Source: an uncultured Flavobacterium sp.
GTDB lineage: Bacteria > Bacteroidota > Bacteroidia > Flavobacteriales > Flavobacteriaceae
Assembly (NCBI RefSeq): GCF_946482535.1
Contig: NZ_CAMLRU010000156.1
Span: 1-6,140 of the forward strand
DNA: 6,140 nucleotides
Reading direction: 5' to 3'
A model generated the notes under the pieces. That model was not told where the DNA came from, ran no database searches, and saw only the letters and a program-made list of their open reading frames with translations. Below, one piece after another: positions 1-6,140 of the stretch (its first letter is position 1; the number at the start of each line of letters is the position of its first letter). Both the position numbers and the translations under genes were made by a program.

Positions 1-1059
1 TTCTATACTTTCCACGGTTTGTCTTATGTAATCGATATTTACAAAGACAAAATAAAAGTGGAAAAGAATTTTATCGACTATTCGCTCTTTGTCAGCTTCT
101 TTCCTTTGTTGGTTGCCGGACCAATTGAAAGAGCCACACATTTGTTGCCTCAGATAAAAAAAAGCAGGACTTTTAATTTTACCTATGCCGCCGATGGTTT
201 GCGTCAAATTCTTTGGGGATTGTTTAAAAAGATTGTCATAGCCGACAAATGCGCCGAATACGCCAATGAAATTTTTAACAACTCCGGCGAATATTCGGGT
301 AGCACGCTTTTTTTGGGTGCGGTTTATTTTGCGTTCCAAATTTACGGTGATTTTTCAGGCTACTCCGATATTGCTATCGGAACGGCCAAACTCTTTGGCA
401 TAGATTTGCTCCGAAATTTTTCTTTCCCCTATTTCTCTCGAGATATAGCCGAATTTTGGCGGCGTTGGCACATTTCCTTGTCGTCGTGGTTCCGAGATTA
501 TTTATACATTCCGTTAGGCGGAAGCCAAGGCGGTATGTGGATGAAAATCAGAAACACTTTTATCATTTTTATAGTCAGTGGTTTTTGGCACGGTGCCAAT
601 TGGACATTCATCATTTGGGGATTGCTCAATGCGCTCTATATTATGCCTTCTATTATTTTTAATACCAATAGGAATAACCTTGATATAGTTGCCCAAGGCA
701 GATATTTACCAACGCTCAAAGAGTTTTTCCAAGTAACACTCACTTTTGGCTTGACGGTTTTGGCTTGGATATTTTTCAGGGCGAATGATTTGTCACACGC
801 TTTAAACTATATATCAGACTTGTTTTCACGGAGTTTGTTTGCCCTGCCAACCAAAATGCCTTCCAACAACAATACCTTCGTCATGTTAGCCTTCTTTCTG
901 ATAATTGAATGGTTAGGCAGAGAACAACCTTTTGCTTTAGCAAAGTTGGGCTTGCAATGGAAAAGACCAATTCGTTGGGCTTTCTATTACGTTCTCATCG
1001 CAGTGATTTTTTACTGTGTAGATTCTAAAGAGCAACAATTTATCTATTTTCAATTTTAA
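1..1059 (+). CDS. AlgI-like MBOAT membrane O-acyltransferase (5' partial)
   Basis: This is the C-terminal part of a multi-pass inner-membrane MBOAT protein of the AlgI/PatA/DltB type, which passes an acyl (usually acetyl) group across the membrane for O-acylation of a cell-surface polymer. The frame is open from base 1 (FYTFHGLSYVIDIY, the usual AlgI-family motif), so the true start lies outside the window; 352 residues are visible, against about 470-480 for a full protein. Family marks by visible residue: the PLLVAGPIER motif near 35-44, FQIYGDFSGYSDIAIG near 112-127, RRWHISLSSWFRDYLYIPLGG near 154-174 with His157, and SGFWHGANWTFIIWG near 193-207 with His197, the conserved MBOAT histidine. 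Further hydrophobic segments follow, and the protein ends in QQFIYFQF, a common terminus in this family. Its stop lies 5 bases before the next gene, so the two are very likely cotranscribed. The family call is firm; the acyl group and the acceptor are unknown. Confidence 0.95.
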   Translation, partial: FYTFHGLSYVIDIYKDKIKVEKNFIDYSLFVSFFPLLVAGPIERATHLLPQIKKSRTFNFTYAADGLRQILWGLFKKIVIADKCAEYANEIFNNSGEYSGSTLFLGAVYFAFQIYGDFSGYSDIAIGTAKLFGIDLLRNFSFPYFSRDIAEFWRRWHISLSSWFRDYLYIPLGGSQGGMWMKIRNTFIIFIVSGFWHGANWTFIIWGLLNALYIMPSIIFNTNRNNLDIVAQGRYLPTLKEFFQVTLTFGLTVLAWIFFRANDLSHALNYISDLFSRSLFALPTKMPSNNNTFVMLAFFLIIEWLGREQPFALAKLGLQWKRPIRWAFYYVLIAVIFYCVDSKEQQFIYFQF

Positions 1060-1064
1060 AAGGC

Positions 1065-2000
1065 ATGAAGAAATTTTTAAAATACTTGCTCTACTTTGCC
1101 TTGCCGATTGGTGTTGTCATTATTGGTTTTGAAATTTATTTAAGACAAATAGATACCACTTACACCGAAAAAGAAAAAGGCATTCTTCAAAACGCCAAAG
1201 AAATTGAAGTATTGATTTTAGGAAATTCCAGAGCTACTTTGGGCATTGACTCGAATCAATTCGAAAAGTATGCCTATAACTTGGCCAATGTAGCCCAACC
1301 GTTATATTACGATAAACGAATTGCATTAAAATACTTGGACCAACTTTCTAATTTGAAATACGTTTTTATCACAGTCGACTGTAGTTCGTTAACTTATTCC
1401 CGAATGGACAGTCGTGCAATTTGGTCGTATTACGGCAACGGGATTGAGTATAAAAATGAAATGCCTTTCTTCCCGAAGTACAGTTACTTAAATGGTTATT
1501 CTACCAGTATTGCTCTAAAATTGTTGAAGAATGATTTGAGCGGAAAATACAAAGTTATCAAAGCCCTTGATTTAGACAGTGATCACGATTTAAATAAACC
1601 TATCGTAAAAGGATTTTTCGGATACAAAGGCACTAGAGAAGAAGGTTTAACAACGAGTCATATTTTCAACAGAGCCGGAAAAGGCTTAGACGAAGGCATT
1701 TCTCTCGAAAAAAATGAAATTGTAAAGGATTTGGAAGATTTTATCCGATTGCTGAAAGCTAAAAATATTACGCCAATACTACTAACCATGCCTTGTCATC
1801 AAGATTATGTGAAGGCGCTCAATAAAAACATGCTGAAAAGAGCAGAAGACGATTATCAAAAGCTCGCCCAAAAATACCAACTCGACTATTGGAATTATTT
1901 AAACTTCCCTATGGAACGAACCGATTTTCACGACTGTGATCATTTGAATCTAAAAGGTGCCGAAAAATTCTCCAAAGTACTGAACGCAAGATTAATGTAA
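1065..2000 (+). CDS. Membrane-anchored SGNH-hydrolase-like protein, likely acyltransferase partner of the MBOAT
   Basis: A 311-residue protein, annotatable by motif only. Residues 4-26 form one hydrophobic segment after a MKK start, a likely signal anchor that leaves the rest outside the cytoplasmic membrane. The sequence VLILGNSRATLGID (49-62) fits SGNH block I, with Ser55 in GNSRA as the likely nucleophile. DCDHLNLKGAEKF (290-302) fits block V (DxxH), with Asp290 and His293 completing a triad. The spacing and the N-terminal anchor are like AlgJ/AlgX, PatB and DltD, the SGNH-type partners of MBOAT proteins. The gene starts 5 bases after the MBOAT stop, which supports a shared transcript and a joint role in O-acylation of an exported glycan or wall polymer. 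There is no Shine-Dalgarno sequence before the ATG, as is usual in Bacteroidota. The last sense codon (ATG) and the TAA lie inside the 48-bp palindrome that follows. The SGNH call is fairly strong; transferase rather than esterase activity is inferred from the neighbour. Confidence 0.85.
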   Translation: MKKFLKYLLYFALPIGVVIIGFEIYLRQIDTTYTEKEKGILQNAKEIEVLILGNSRATLGIDSNQFEKYAYNLANVAQPLYYDKRIALKYLDQLSNLKYVFITVDCSSLTYSRMDSRAIWSYYGNGIEYKNEMPFFPKYSYLNGYSTSIALKLLKNDLSGKYKVIKALDLDSDHDLNKPIVKGFFGYKGTREEGLTTSHIFNRAGKGLDEGISLEKNEIVKDLEDFIRLLKAKNITPILLTMPCHQDYVKALNKNMLKRAEDDYQKLAQKYQLDYWNYLNFPMERTDFHDCDHLNLKGAEKFSKVLNARLM

Positions 2001-2041
2001 ATCGTAGAGACGCGATGCATCGCGTCTCTACGATTTACATT
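1994..2041. repeat. Perfect 48-bp loopless palindrome between convergent genes (REP/MITE-like, possible two-way terminator)
   Basis: The two 24-base arms are exact reverse complements, centred between 2017 and 2018 on ATGCAT. The inner 28 bases (2004-2031), whose left arm begins GTAGAGACGCGAT, are about 57% GC, far above the surroundings; the outer arms are AT-rich. Transcripts from either side would fold into a stem of about 22 bp, so the element could stop transcription of the SGNH gene (+) and pheT (-). There is no T-run after the stem, so it is not a textbook intrinsic terminator. It fills the whole gap between the stop codons, includes the SGNH stop, and reaches the last base of the pheT stop. 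The trinucleotide TTA stands on both sides of the inner 46 bp (1992-1994 and 2041-2043), which may be a short target duplication or chance. From memory, very similar GTAGAGACGCGAT palindromes are dispersed in some Bacteroidota and cyanobacterial genomes; this could not be checked here. Confidence 0.9.
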
Positions 2042-4461
2042 TACCTCAAACTAGCGCCCAATTCATTTTCCATATTCTTCTGCAACTTGCTCATGATTTT
2101 GTCAATTTGCTCGTCGGTTAAGGTTTTGGAATTGTCTTGCAAAGTGAAACTCACCGCATAAGATTTCTTGCCTTCCGGAAGGTTTTTACCTTGGTAAACA
2201 TCAAACAAACTCACATTTTTCAAGAGCGATTTCTCAGTTTGGCGTGCAATCGTATAAATGGCTTCAAAAGCTACGGCTTCATCTACTAAAAGCGCTAAAT
2301 CTCTTCGTACTTCAGGATATTTCGGAATATCGGTAAATTTAATTTTGCTGCCTATTAGTTTTAAAATCAAGTTCCAATTAAAATCAGCATAAAAGACTTC
2401 TTGTTTGATGTCAAAATGTTTCAGAATTGATTTTTTCACGGTACCGAATTCCACCAAAGTATCATTGCCGGAAGCGATGGCTATTCCTTCGGCAAATACA
2501 TCCGAAGCAACCGGTTTGTTTTGCACTTTGGTAATGCCTAATCGGTCTAAAACCGAAATCACATAACCTTTGAATAAAAAGAAATCGGAAGGTTTTTGCG
2601 GATTCGTCCAGCTTTCTTCATTGCGATTTCCGGAAACAAACAAAGTCAAATGTTTAGGTTCATCATAACCCGAAGGCAATTTGTGATAAGTTTTTCCGAA
2701 TTCGAATAATTTCAAATCTCCATTTCTGCGGTTGATGTTATAAGAAACCGCTTCTAAACCGGAGAACAACAATGACTGACGCATAGCCGACAAGTCATTG
2801 CTCAACGGATTCAACATCATGACATTGTATTCTTCTTTCAGCATAGCTGATAAACCGACATAATCAGGCGTTGTCAAGGAATTAGCCATCATTTCATGAA
2901 AGCCTAAACCGTTCAATTGAGAAGCTACTATGTTTTGTACTTTATAATCTTCGGTTCGAGCCGAATTGGCAACAGTAGCGTTTAATTTTTTAGTAAAATT
3001 GATATTGTTGTAACCGTAAACGCGTAAAATTTCCTCAATCACATCTACTTCACGTTGCACATCTACGCGATAAGACGGAATGATTAAGCCCAAACCGGCA
3101 TCGGAAACGGTAGTTACTTTGATGTCTAAAGAAGCTAAAATTTTCTTGATGGTTTCTTTAGGCAATTCTTGACCGATGAGTTTCGTGGTTTTGTCAAAAT
3201 TCAAGAACACACGGAAATCTTCAATCGCTTTCGGGTAAATATCAATAATGTCCGAAGTTATTTCTCCGCCGGCCACTTCTTTGATTAAAAGTGCCGCACG
3301 TTTTAAAGCAAACTCAGTAATATTAGGGTCGATTCCTCTTTCAAAACGGAAGGAAGCATCGGTATTCAAAGCATGTCTTTTAGCCGATTTTCTAATAGAA
3401 ACCGGATTGAAATAAGCGCTTTCCAAGAAAATAGCATTGGTCGTTTCGGTCACACCTGAAGATTTTCCGCCAAAAACACCGGCCAAACAAAGCGGTCCTT
3501 TTTCGTCACAAATCATTAAATCTTCTTCGTGTAAAGTACGTTCCACGTCATCAAGCGTAGTAAATTTTGTTCCGGCAGCCACCGTTTTTACAATGATTTT
3601 ACCACTGATTTTTGCCGCATCAAAAGCGTGTAACGGTTGTCCTAAGTCGTGTAAAATATAATTGGTAACGTCAACTATATTGTTTTTCGGAGTCAATCCA
3701 ATGGCTTTCAAACGATTTTTCAACCATTCCGGCGATTCTTTTACAGTTATGCCTGAAATAGTAACACCGCAATATCTTGGGGCTAATTTATTGTCTTTAA
3801 CGTCAACGTCAATTTTCAACGTTCTCTTGTCAATTCTAAAAGTACTAACCGAAGGTGTAATCAATTCGATATTGCTGTTTTTTTGCAACAAACTCGCACG
3901 TAAATCACGAGCCACCCCCATATGTGACATGGCATCGGCACGGTTAGGTGTTAAACCAATTTCGAATACTTCATCATTTTCTATATTGAAAACTTTAGCG
4001 CAAGGTGTACCGGGTTTTAATTTTTCGTCTAAAATCATAATCCCGTCATGACTAGTTCCTAAACCTAATTCGTCTTCGGCGCAAATCATTCCGTGGCTTT
4101 CTTGTCCGCGGATTTTTCCTTTTTTGATTTCGAATGCATTACCTTCTTTGTCAAACAATTGGGTTCCGATGGTCGCCACAGGTACTTTTTGTCCGGCGGC
4201 GACATTTGAAGCACCGCAAACAATTTGTACCGGAGCGCCTTCGCCTAAATCGACTGTAGTGATTTTCAATCGGTCGGCATCGGGATGCTTTTCGCAAGTC
4301 AATACGTGCCCCACGACAACACCTTCTAAACCGCCGCGAACCGATTGGTATTTTTCAACCACTTCTACTTCCAAACCTAAATCGGTTAGGATGGCTGCCG
4401 TTTCTTCTGATTTTAAATCTATTTTAATGAATTGTTTTAACCAATTGTAAGAGATTCTCAT
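2041..4461 (-). CDS. pheT: Phenylalanine--tRNA ligase beta subunit
   Basis: Beta chain of the (alpha-beta)2 cytoplasmic enzyme that charges tRNA-Phe; in this family the beta chain binds tRNA and edits misacylated Tyr-tRNA-Phe, while the alpha chain (PheS) carries the synthetic site. With the start at 4461 the protein has 806 residues, normal for bacterial PheT, and begins MRISYNWLKQF as expected. Domains in order: EMAP/OB-type tRNA-binding domain about 40-155 (HPDADRLKI at 59-67); GLTPNRADAMSHMGVARDL at 169-187; B3/4 editing domain about 215-390 (GQPLHAFD 275-282, RFERGIDPN 372-380); B5 about 405-485, with the acidic DVQREVDVIEE stretch 467-477 that binds Mg2+ in known structures; catalytic-like core about 490-700; C-terminal FDX-ACB anticodon-binding domain from about 713 (YPEVRRDLALLVD). 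The frame is open 25 codons further upstream to 4536, but the promoter lies in that stretch. pheS is not adjacent, so the gene appears monocistronic here. Confidence 0.98.
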   Translation of the reverse strand: MRISYNWLKQFIKIDLKSEETAAILTDLGLEVEVVEKYQSVRGGLEGVVVGHVLTCEKHPDADRLKITTVDLGEGAPVQIVCGASNVAAGQKVPVATIGTQLFDKEGNAFEIKKGKIRGQESHGMICAEDELGLGTSHDGIMILDEKLKPGTPCAKVFNIENDEVFEIGLTPNRADAMSHMGVARDLRASLLQKNSNIELITPSVSTFRIDKRTLKIDVDVKDNKLAPRYCGVTISGITVKESPEWLKNRLKAIGLTPKNNIVDVTNYILHDLGQPLHAFDAAKISGKIIVKTVAAGTKFTTLDDVERTLHEEDLMICDEKGPLCLAGVFGGKSSGVTETTNAIFLESAYFNPVSIRKSAKRHALNTDASFRFERGIDPNITEFALKRAALLIKEVAGGEITSDIIDIYPKAIEDFRVFLNFDKTTKLIGQELPKETIKKILASLDIKVTTVSDAGLGLIIPSYRVDVQREVDVIEEILRVYGYNNINFTKKLNATVANSARTEDYKVQNIVASQLNGLGFHEMMANSLTTPDYVGLSAMLKEEYNVMMLNPLSNDLSAMRQSLLFSGLEAVSYNINRRNGDLKLFEFGKTYHKLPSGYDEPKHLTLFVSGNRNEESWTNPQKPSDFFLFKGYVISVLDRLGITKVQNKPVASDVFAEGIAIASGNDTLVEFGTVKKSILKHFDIKQEVFYADFNWNLILKLIGSKIKFTDIPKYPEVRRDLALLVDEAVAFEAIYTIARQTEKSLLKNVSLFDVYQGKNLPEGKKSYAVSFTLQDNSKTLTDEQIDKIMSKLQKNMENELGASLR

Positions 4462-4473
4462 GTACTTTACTTT

Positions 4474-4500
4474 AAGGGTGCAAATATAGGGATTACCCTT
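4474..4500. repeat. Short inverted repeat bracketing the pheT -7 element
   Basis: AAGGGT at 4474-4479 and its reverse complement ACCCTT at 4495-4500 flank the pheT -7 element, with 15 bases between the arms. One arm falls at the expected transcription start and the other just upstream of the -7 box, a position suited to an operator. The arms are only 6 bp, so chance is a real possibility. Confidence 0.3.
4481..4488 (-). promoter_or_regulatory. Predicted pheT promoter, Bacteroidota -7 element
   Basis: Read on the minus strand, these bases are TATATTTG, an exact match to the Bacteroidota -7 consensus TAnnTTTG, followed by C as is common. The -33 region, near 4508-4512, is only T-rich and has no clear TTG. 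Transcription would start near 4475, giving a leader of about 15 bases before the ATG at 4461. The element lies inside the upstream extension of the pheT frame and so decides the start codon. Confidence 0.7.
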
Positions 4501-4631
4501 TTTAGTTAAAAATATATTTTCGACCAAAAGCATCATATAGCGAGAGCTTTCTGATTGTTAATTTGATGATTATTTGGCGTATTTTTTTGAAGAACCGCAA
4601 AGAATAAATCTTAAAATTTTCATATCAATAA

Positions 4632-4663
4632 AATTGTGCTATAAAATGCCCGAATTGTGCTAT
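4632..4663. promoter_or_regulatory. Tandem 11-bp direct repeat, 21-bp period, upstream of the aldehyde dehydrogenase gene
   Basis: AATTGTGCTAT occurs exactly at 4632-4642 and again at 4653-4663. The period of 21 bp is two helical turns, so both copies face the same side of the DNA. The near copy ends 20 bases before the -7 element of the downstream gene and therefore lies on or beside the -33 region. Direct half-sites at about 21 bp, with the near one touching the -35 region, are typical of AraC-family activators. The repeats and spacing are seen directly; the regulator family is inferred. Confidence 0.6.
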
Positions 4664-4667
4664 TCGG
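4650..4667. repeat. 18-bp inverted repeat overlapping the second direct repeat
   Basis: CCGAAT at 4650-4655 and ATTCGG at 4662-4667 are exact reverse complements separated by the 6 bases TGTGCT. The element overlaps most of the near copy of the 11-bp direct repeat and the -33 region of the aldehyde dehydrogenase promoter. It could be a separate operator for a dimeric regulator, or a side effect of the direct-repeat sequence. It lies upstream of the predicted transcription start, so an RNA role is unlikely. Confidence 0.4.
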
Positions 4668-4683
4668 TCTTAGGGATTGAAAT

Positions 4684-4691
4684 TACTTTTG
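4684..4691 (+). promoter_or_regulatory. Predicted aldehyde dehydrogenase promoter, Bacteroidota -7 element
   Basis: TACTTTTG matches the Bacteroidota -7 consensus TAnnTTTG exactly. No perfect -33 TTG lies at the usual distance: TTC at 4663-4665 is 18 bases upstream, and the TTG at 4655-4657 is 26 bases upstream, too far. A weak -33 together with adjacent repeats fits an activator-dependent promoter. Transcription would start near 4697, leaving a leader of roughly 15-20 A-rich bases before the ATG at 4714. Confidence 0.6.
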
Positions 4692-4713
4692 GATAAATCA
4701 AAAAAATACAATT

Positions 4714-6140
4714 ATGAGTAATTTAATTCAAAGACCTGCATTCAGAGATAAATACGACAATTTCATAGGCGGAAAATTTGTAGCACCGGCTTCCGGTCAG
4801 TATTTTGACGTGGTTTCTCCGGTTGACGGAAAAGTGTTTACCAAAGCCGCCCATTCCAATAAAGAAGATTTAACCTTAGCTGTCGACGCTGCTCATGAGG
4901 CTTTCAAATCTTGGAGCAAAGTATCGGTGACCGACCGTAGTAATATGTTGATCAAGATTGCCCAAGTAATGGAAGACAATTTAGAATATTTAGCAGCAGC
5001 AGAAACCGTAGATAACGGTAAAGCCGTTCGCGAAACTTTAGCAGCCGATTTGCCTTTGGCGATTGACCATTTTCGCTATTTTGCCGGGGTAATTCGTGCA
5101 GAGGAAGGTTCGGTAAGCGAGTTAGACGAAACCACCGTTTCTTTAATTGTGCACGAGCCAATCGGGGTAATTGCCCAAATTATTCCATGGAACTTCCCGT
5201 TATTAATGGCAGTTTGGAAATTAGCTCCGGCTTTAGCCGCCGGAAATTGCGTGGTTTTAAAACCGGCAGAGAATACGCCTATTTCGATTATGATTTTAAT
5301 GGAATTGATTGGCGATATTATTCCTGCGGGCGTGGTGAATGTGGTAAATGGTTTCGGTTCCGAATTGGGAAGAGCTTTAGTGACTAATCCTAAAGTGGCC
5401 AAAGCCGCTTTCACTGGTTCAACTGCCACCGGAAGAATGGTAATGCAATATGCCACCGAAAATATCGTTCCGGTAACTTTAGAGTTGGGCGGAAAATCTC
5501 CAAACATTTTCTTCCCATCTGTAATGGAAGCGGATGATGAATTCTTAGACAAAGCCATTGAAGGTGCCGTATTGTACTGCTTAAACCAAGGGGAAGTATG
5601 TACTTGTCCGTCGCGTTTATTGGTGCACGAAGACATCTACGATAAATTCATCGAAAGAGTCATCGAAAGAGTTGCTGCTGTAAAAACCGGAAATCCGTTA
5701 GATCCATCCGTAATGATGGGAGCGCAAGCTTCGAAAGTGCAAAAAGACAAAATTTTGTCCTACATCAATTTAGGAAAAGAAGAAGGTGCCGAGTTGTTAA
5801 TTGGTGGCGATGAAAATAAATTAGGTGGCGATTTAGATAACGGGTATTACATCAAACCAACCGTATTCAAAGGAACCAACAAAATGAGAATCTTCCAAGA
5901 GGAAATTTTCGGACCGGTATTGGCGGTAACCACGTTCAAAACCACCGAAGAAGCCATCGAAATTGCCAATGATACCTTGTATGGTTTAGGCGCCGGTGTT
6001 TGGACACGCGATGCCCACGAATTATACCAAGTACCAAGAGCGATTCACGCCGGTAGAGTTTGGGTGAACAGTTACCACGCTTATCCGGCCGGAGCACCAT
6101 TTGGAGGTTACAAGCAATCGGGGATTGGTAGAGAAAACCA
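4714..6140 (+). CDS. Aldehyde dehydrogenase, AldB/ExaC/AcoD type (3' partial)
   Basis: NAD(P)-dependent oxidation of an aldehyde to its acid, probably in the cytoplasm; the closest family by motif includes E. coli AldB and the acetaldehyde dehydrogenases ExaC and AcoD. There are 475 whole codons before the right edge cuts the frame; the family is about 505-512 residues, so some 30 are missing. Visible parts: Rossmann-type cofactor domain with IIPWNFP (156-162, catalytic Asn160) and KPAE (183-186, where an acidic Glu186 usually favours NAD+); FTGSTATG (233-240); the general-base motif LELGGKSP with Glu257; and the nucleophile motif [11 protein letters not shown] with Cys296, a wording typical of the AldB/AcoD group. 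EEIFGPV (396-402) also contacts the cofactor in known structures. ATG 4714 is preceded by an A-rich leader without Shine-Dalgarno. The gene is divergent from pheT and has its own promoter and repeat-type control site. The substrate cannot be fixed from sequence; acetaldehyde or another short aldehyde is likely. Confidence 0.96.
   Translation, partial: MSNLIQRPAFRDKYDNFIGGKFVAPASGQYFDVVSPVDGKVFTKAAHSNKEDLTLAVDAAHEAFKSWSKVSVTDRSNMLIKIAQVMEDNLEYLAAAETVDNGKAVRETLAADLPLAIDHFRYFAGVIRAEEGSVSELDETTVSLIVHEPIGVIAQIIPWNFPLLMAVWKLAPALAAGNCVVLKPAENTPISIMILMELIGDIIPAGVVNVVNGFGSELGRALVTNPKVAKAAFTGSTATGRMVMQYATENIVPVTLELGGKSPNIFFPSVMEADDEFLDKAIEGAVLYCLNQGEVCTCPSRLLVHEDIYDKFIERVIERVAAVKTGNPLDPSVMMGAQASKVQKDKILSYINLGKEEGAELLIGGDENKLGGDLDNGYYIKPTVFKGTNKMRIFQEEIFGPVLAVTTFKTTEEAIEIANDTLYGLGAGVWTRDAHELYQVPRAIHAGRVWVNSYHAYPAGAPFGGYKQSGIGREN

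Noticed and set aside
456..696. Short open frames on both strands inside the MBOAT gene.
   Set aside because: They overlap the most conserved MBOAT motifs in other frames and are shadows.
19..1059. TTG at 19 as the start of the MBOAT gene.
   Set aside because: The frame is open back to base 1 and the bases before it encode family sequence (FYTFHGL), so the gene is simply cut by the window edge.
2018..2041. Classic rho-independent terminator reading of the palindrome.
   Set aside because: The stem is strong but no T-run follows on either strand, so only a possible termination role is noted.
3437..4450. Plus-strand open frames of 74, 129 and 108 codons within pheT.
   Set aside because: All lie antisense to conserved PheT domains and show no recognisable protein features.
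4462..4536. 25-residue N-terminal extension of PheT.
   Set aside because: It contains a consensus -7 promoter element and lies before the conserved PheT N-terminus MRISYNWL.
4566..4607. Tiny plus-strand frame in the divergent intergenic region (13 residues, MIIWRIFLKNRKE).
   Set aside because: It has no ribosome-binding or promoter evidence, and a frame this short is expected by chance in AT-rich DNA.
4952..5387. 69-codon minus-strand and 66-codon plus-strand open frames within the aldehyde dehydrogenase gene.
   Set aside because: Both overlap strongly conserved aldehyde dehydrogenase sequence and encode nothing recognisable.
5076..5636. 186-codon minus-strand open frame inside the aldehyde dehydrogenase gene.
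   Set aside because: It is the antisense shadow of a gene with intact catalytic motifs; it has no recognisable domain and its composition is that of a reversed coding strand.

Overview
The window looks like a piece of chromosome from a flavobacterium-type Bacteroidota. The DNA is AT-rich, starts lack Shine-Dalgarno sequences and have A/T-rich leaders, and both intergenic promoters that can be read carry the Bacteroidota -7 element TAnnTTTG. The PheT protein also looks typical of Flavobacteriaceae. The genus is inferred from these traits and was not checked against a database.

Layout. Positions 1-1059 (+) hold the C-terminal three quarters of an AlgI-like MBOAT acyltransferase, cut by the left edge. 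Five bases later, 1065-2000 (+) encodes a membrane-anchored SGNH-hydrolase-like protein. The pair resembles two-part O-acetylation machines such as AlgI/AlgJ-AlgX, PatA/PatB and DltB/DltD: the MBOAT moves an acyl group across the membrane and the SGNH partner places it on an extracytoplasmic polymer. The polymer cannot be named from this window. Positions 2041-4461 (-) hold a complete pheT (phenylalanyl-tRNA synthetase beta chain), convergent with the SGNH gene. A divergent intergenic region of 252 bases (4462-4713) follows. From 4714 to the right edge (+) lies an AldB/ExaC/AcoD-type aldehyde dehydrogenase missing about its last 30 residues.

Most notable non-coding signals. (1) A perfect, loopless 48-bp palindrome (1994-2041) fills the whole space between the two convergent stop codons. 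It is GC-rich in its core and seems to supply the last codon and stop of the SGNH gene. It looks like a REP/MITE-type dispersed palindrome that may act as a two-way terminator. (2) A perfect 11-bp direct repeat with a 21-bp period lies directly upstream of the aldehyde dehydrogenase -7 element, with the near copy over the -33 region. This is the geometry of an activator site of the AraC type. (3) The pheT promoter lies inside the longest possible pheT reading frame, which fixes the real start at 4461 and leaves a very short leader.

The protein-coding content is otherwise ordinary. No phage, CRISPR, RNA gene or intact transposase was seen.
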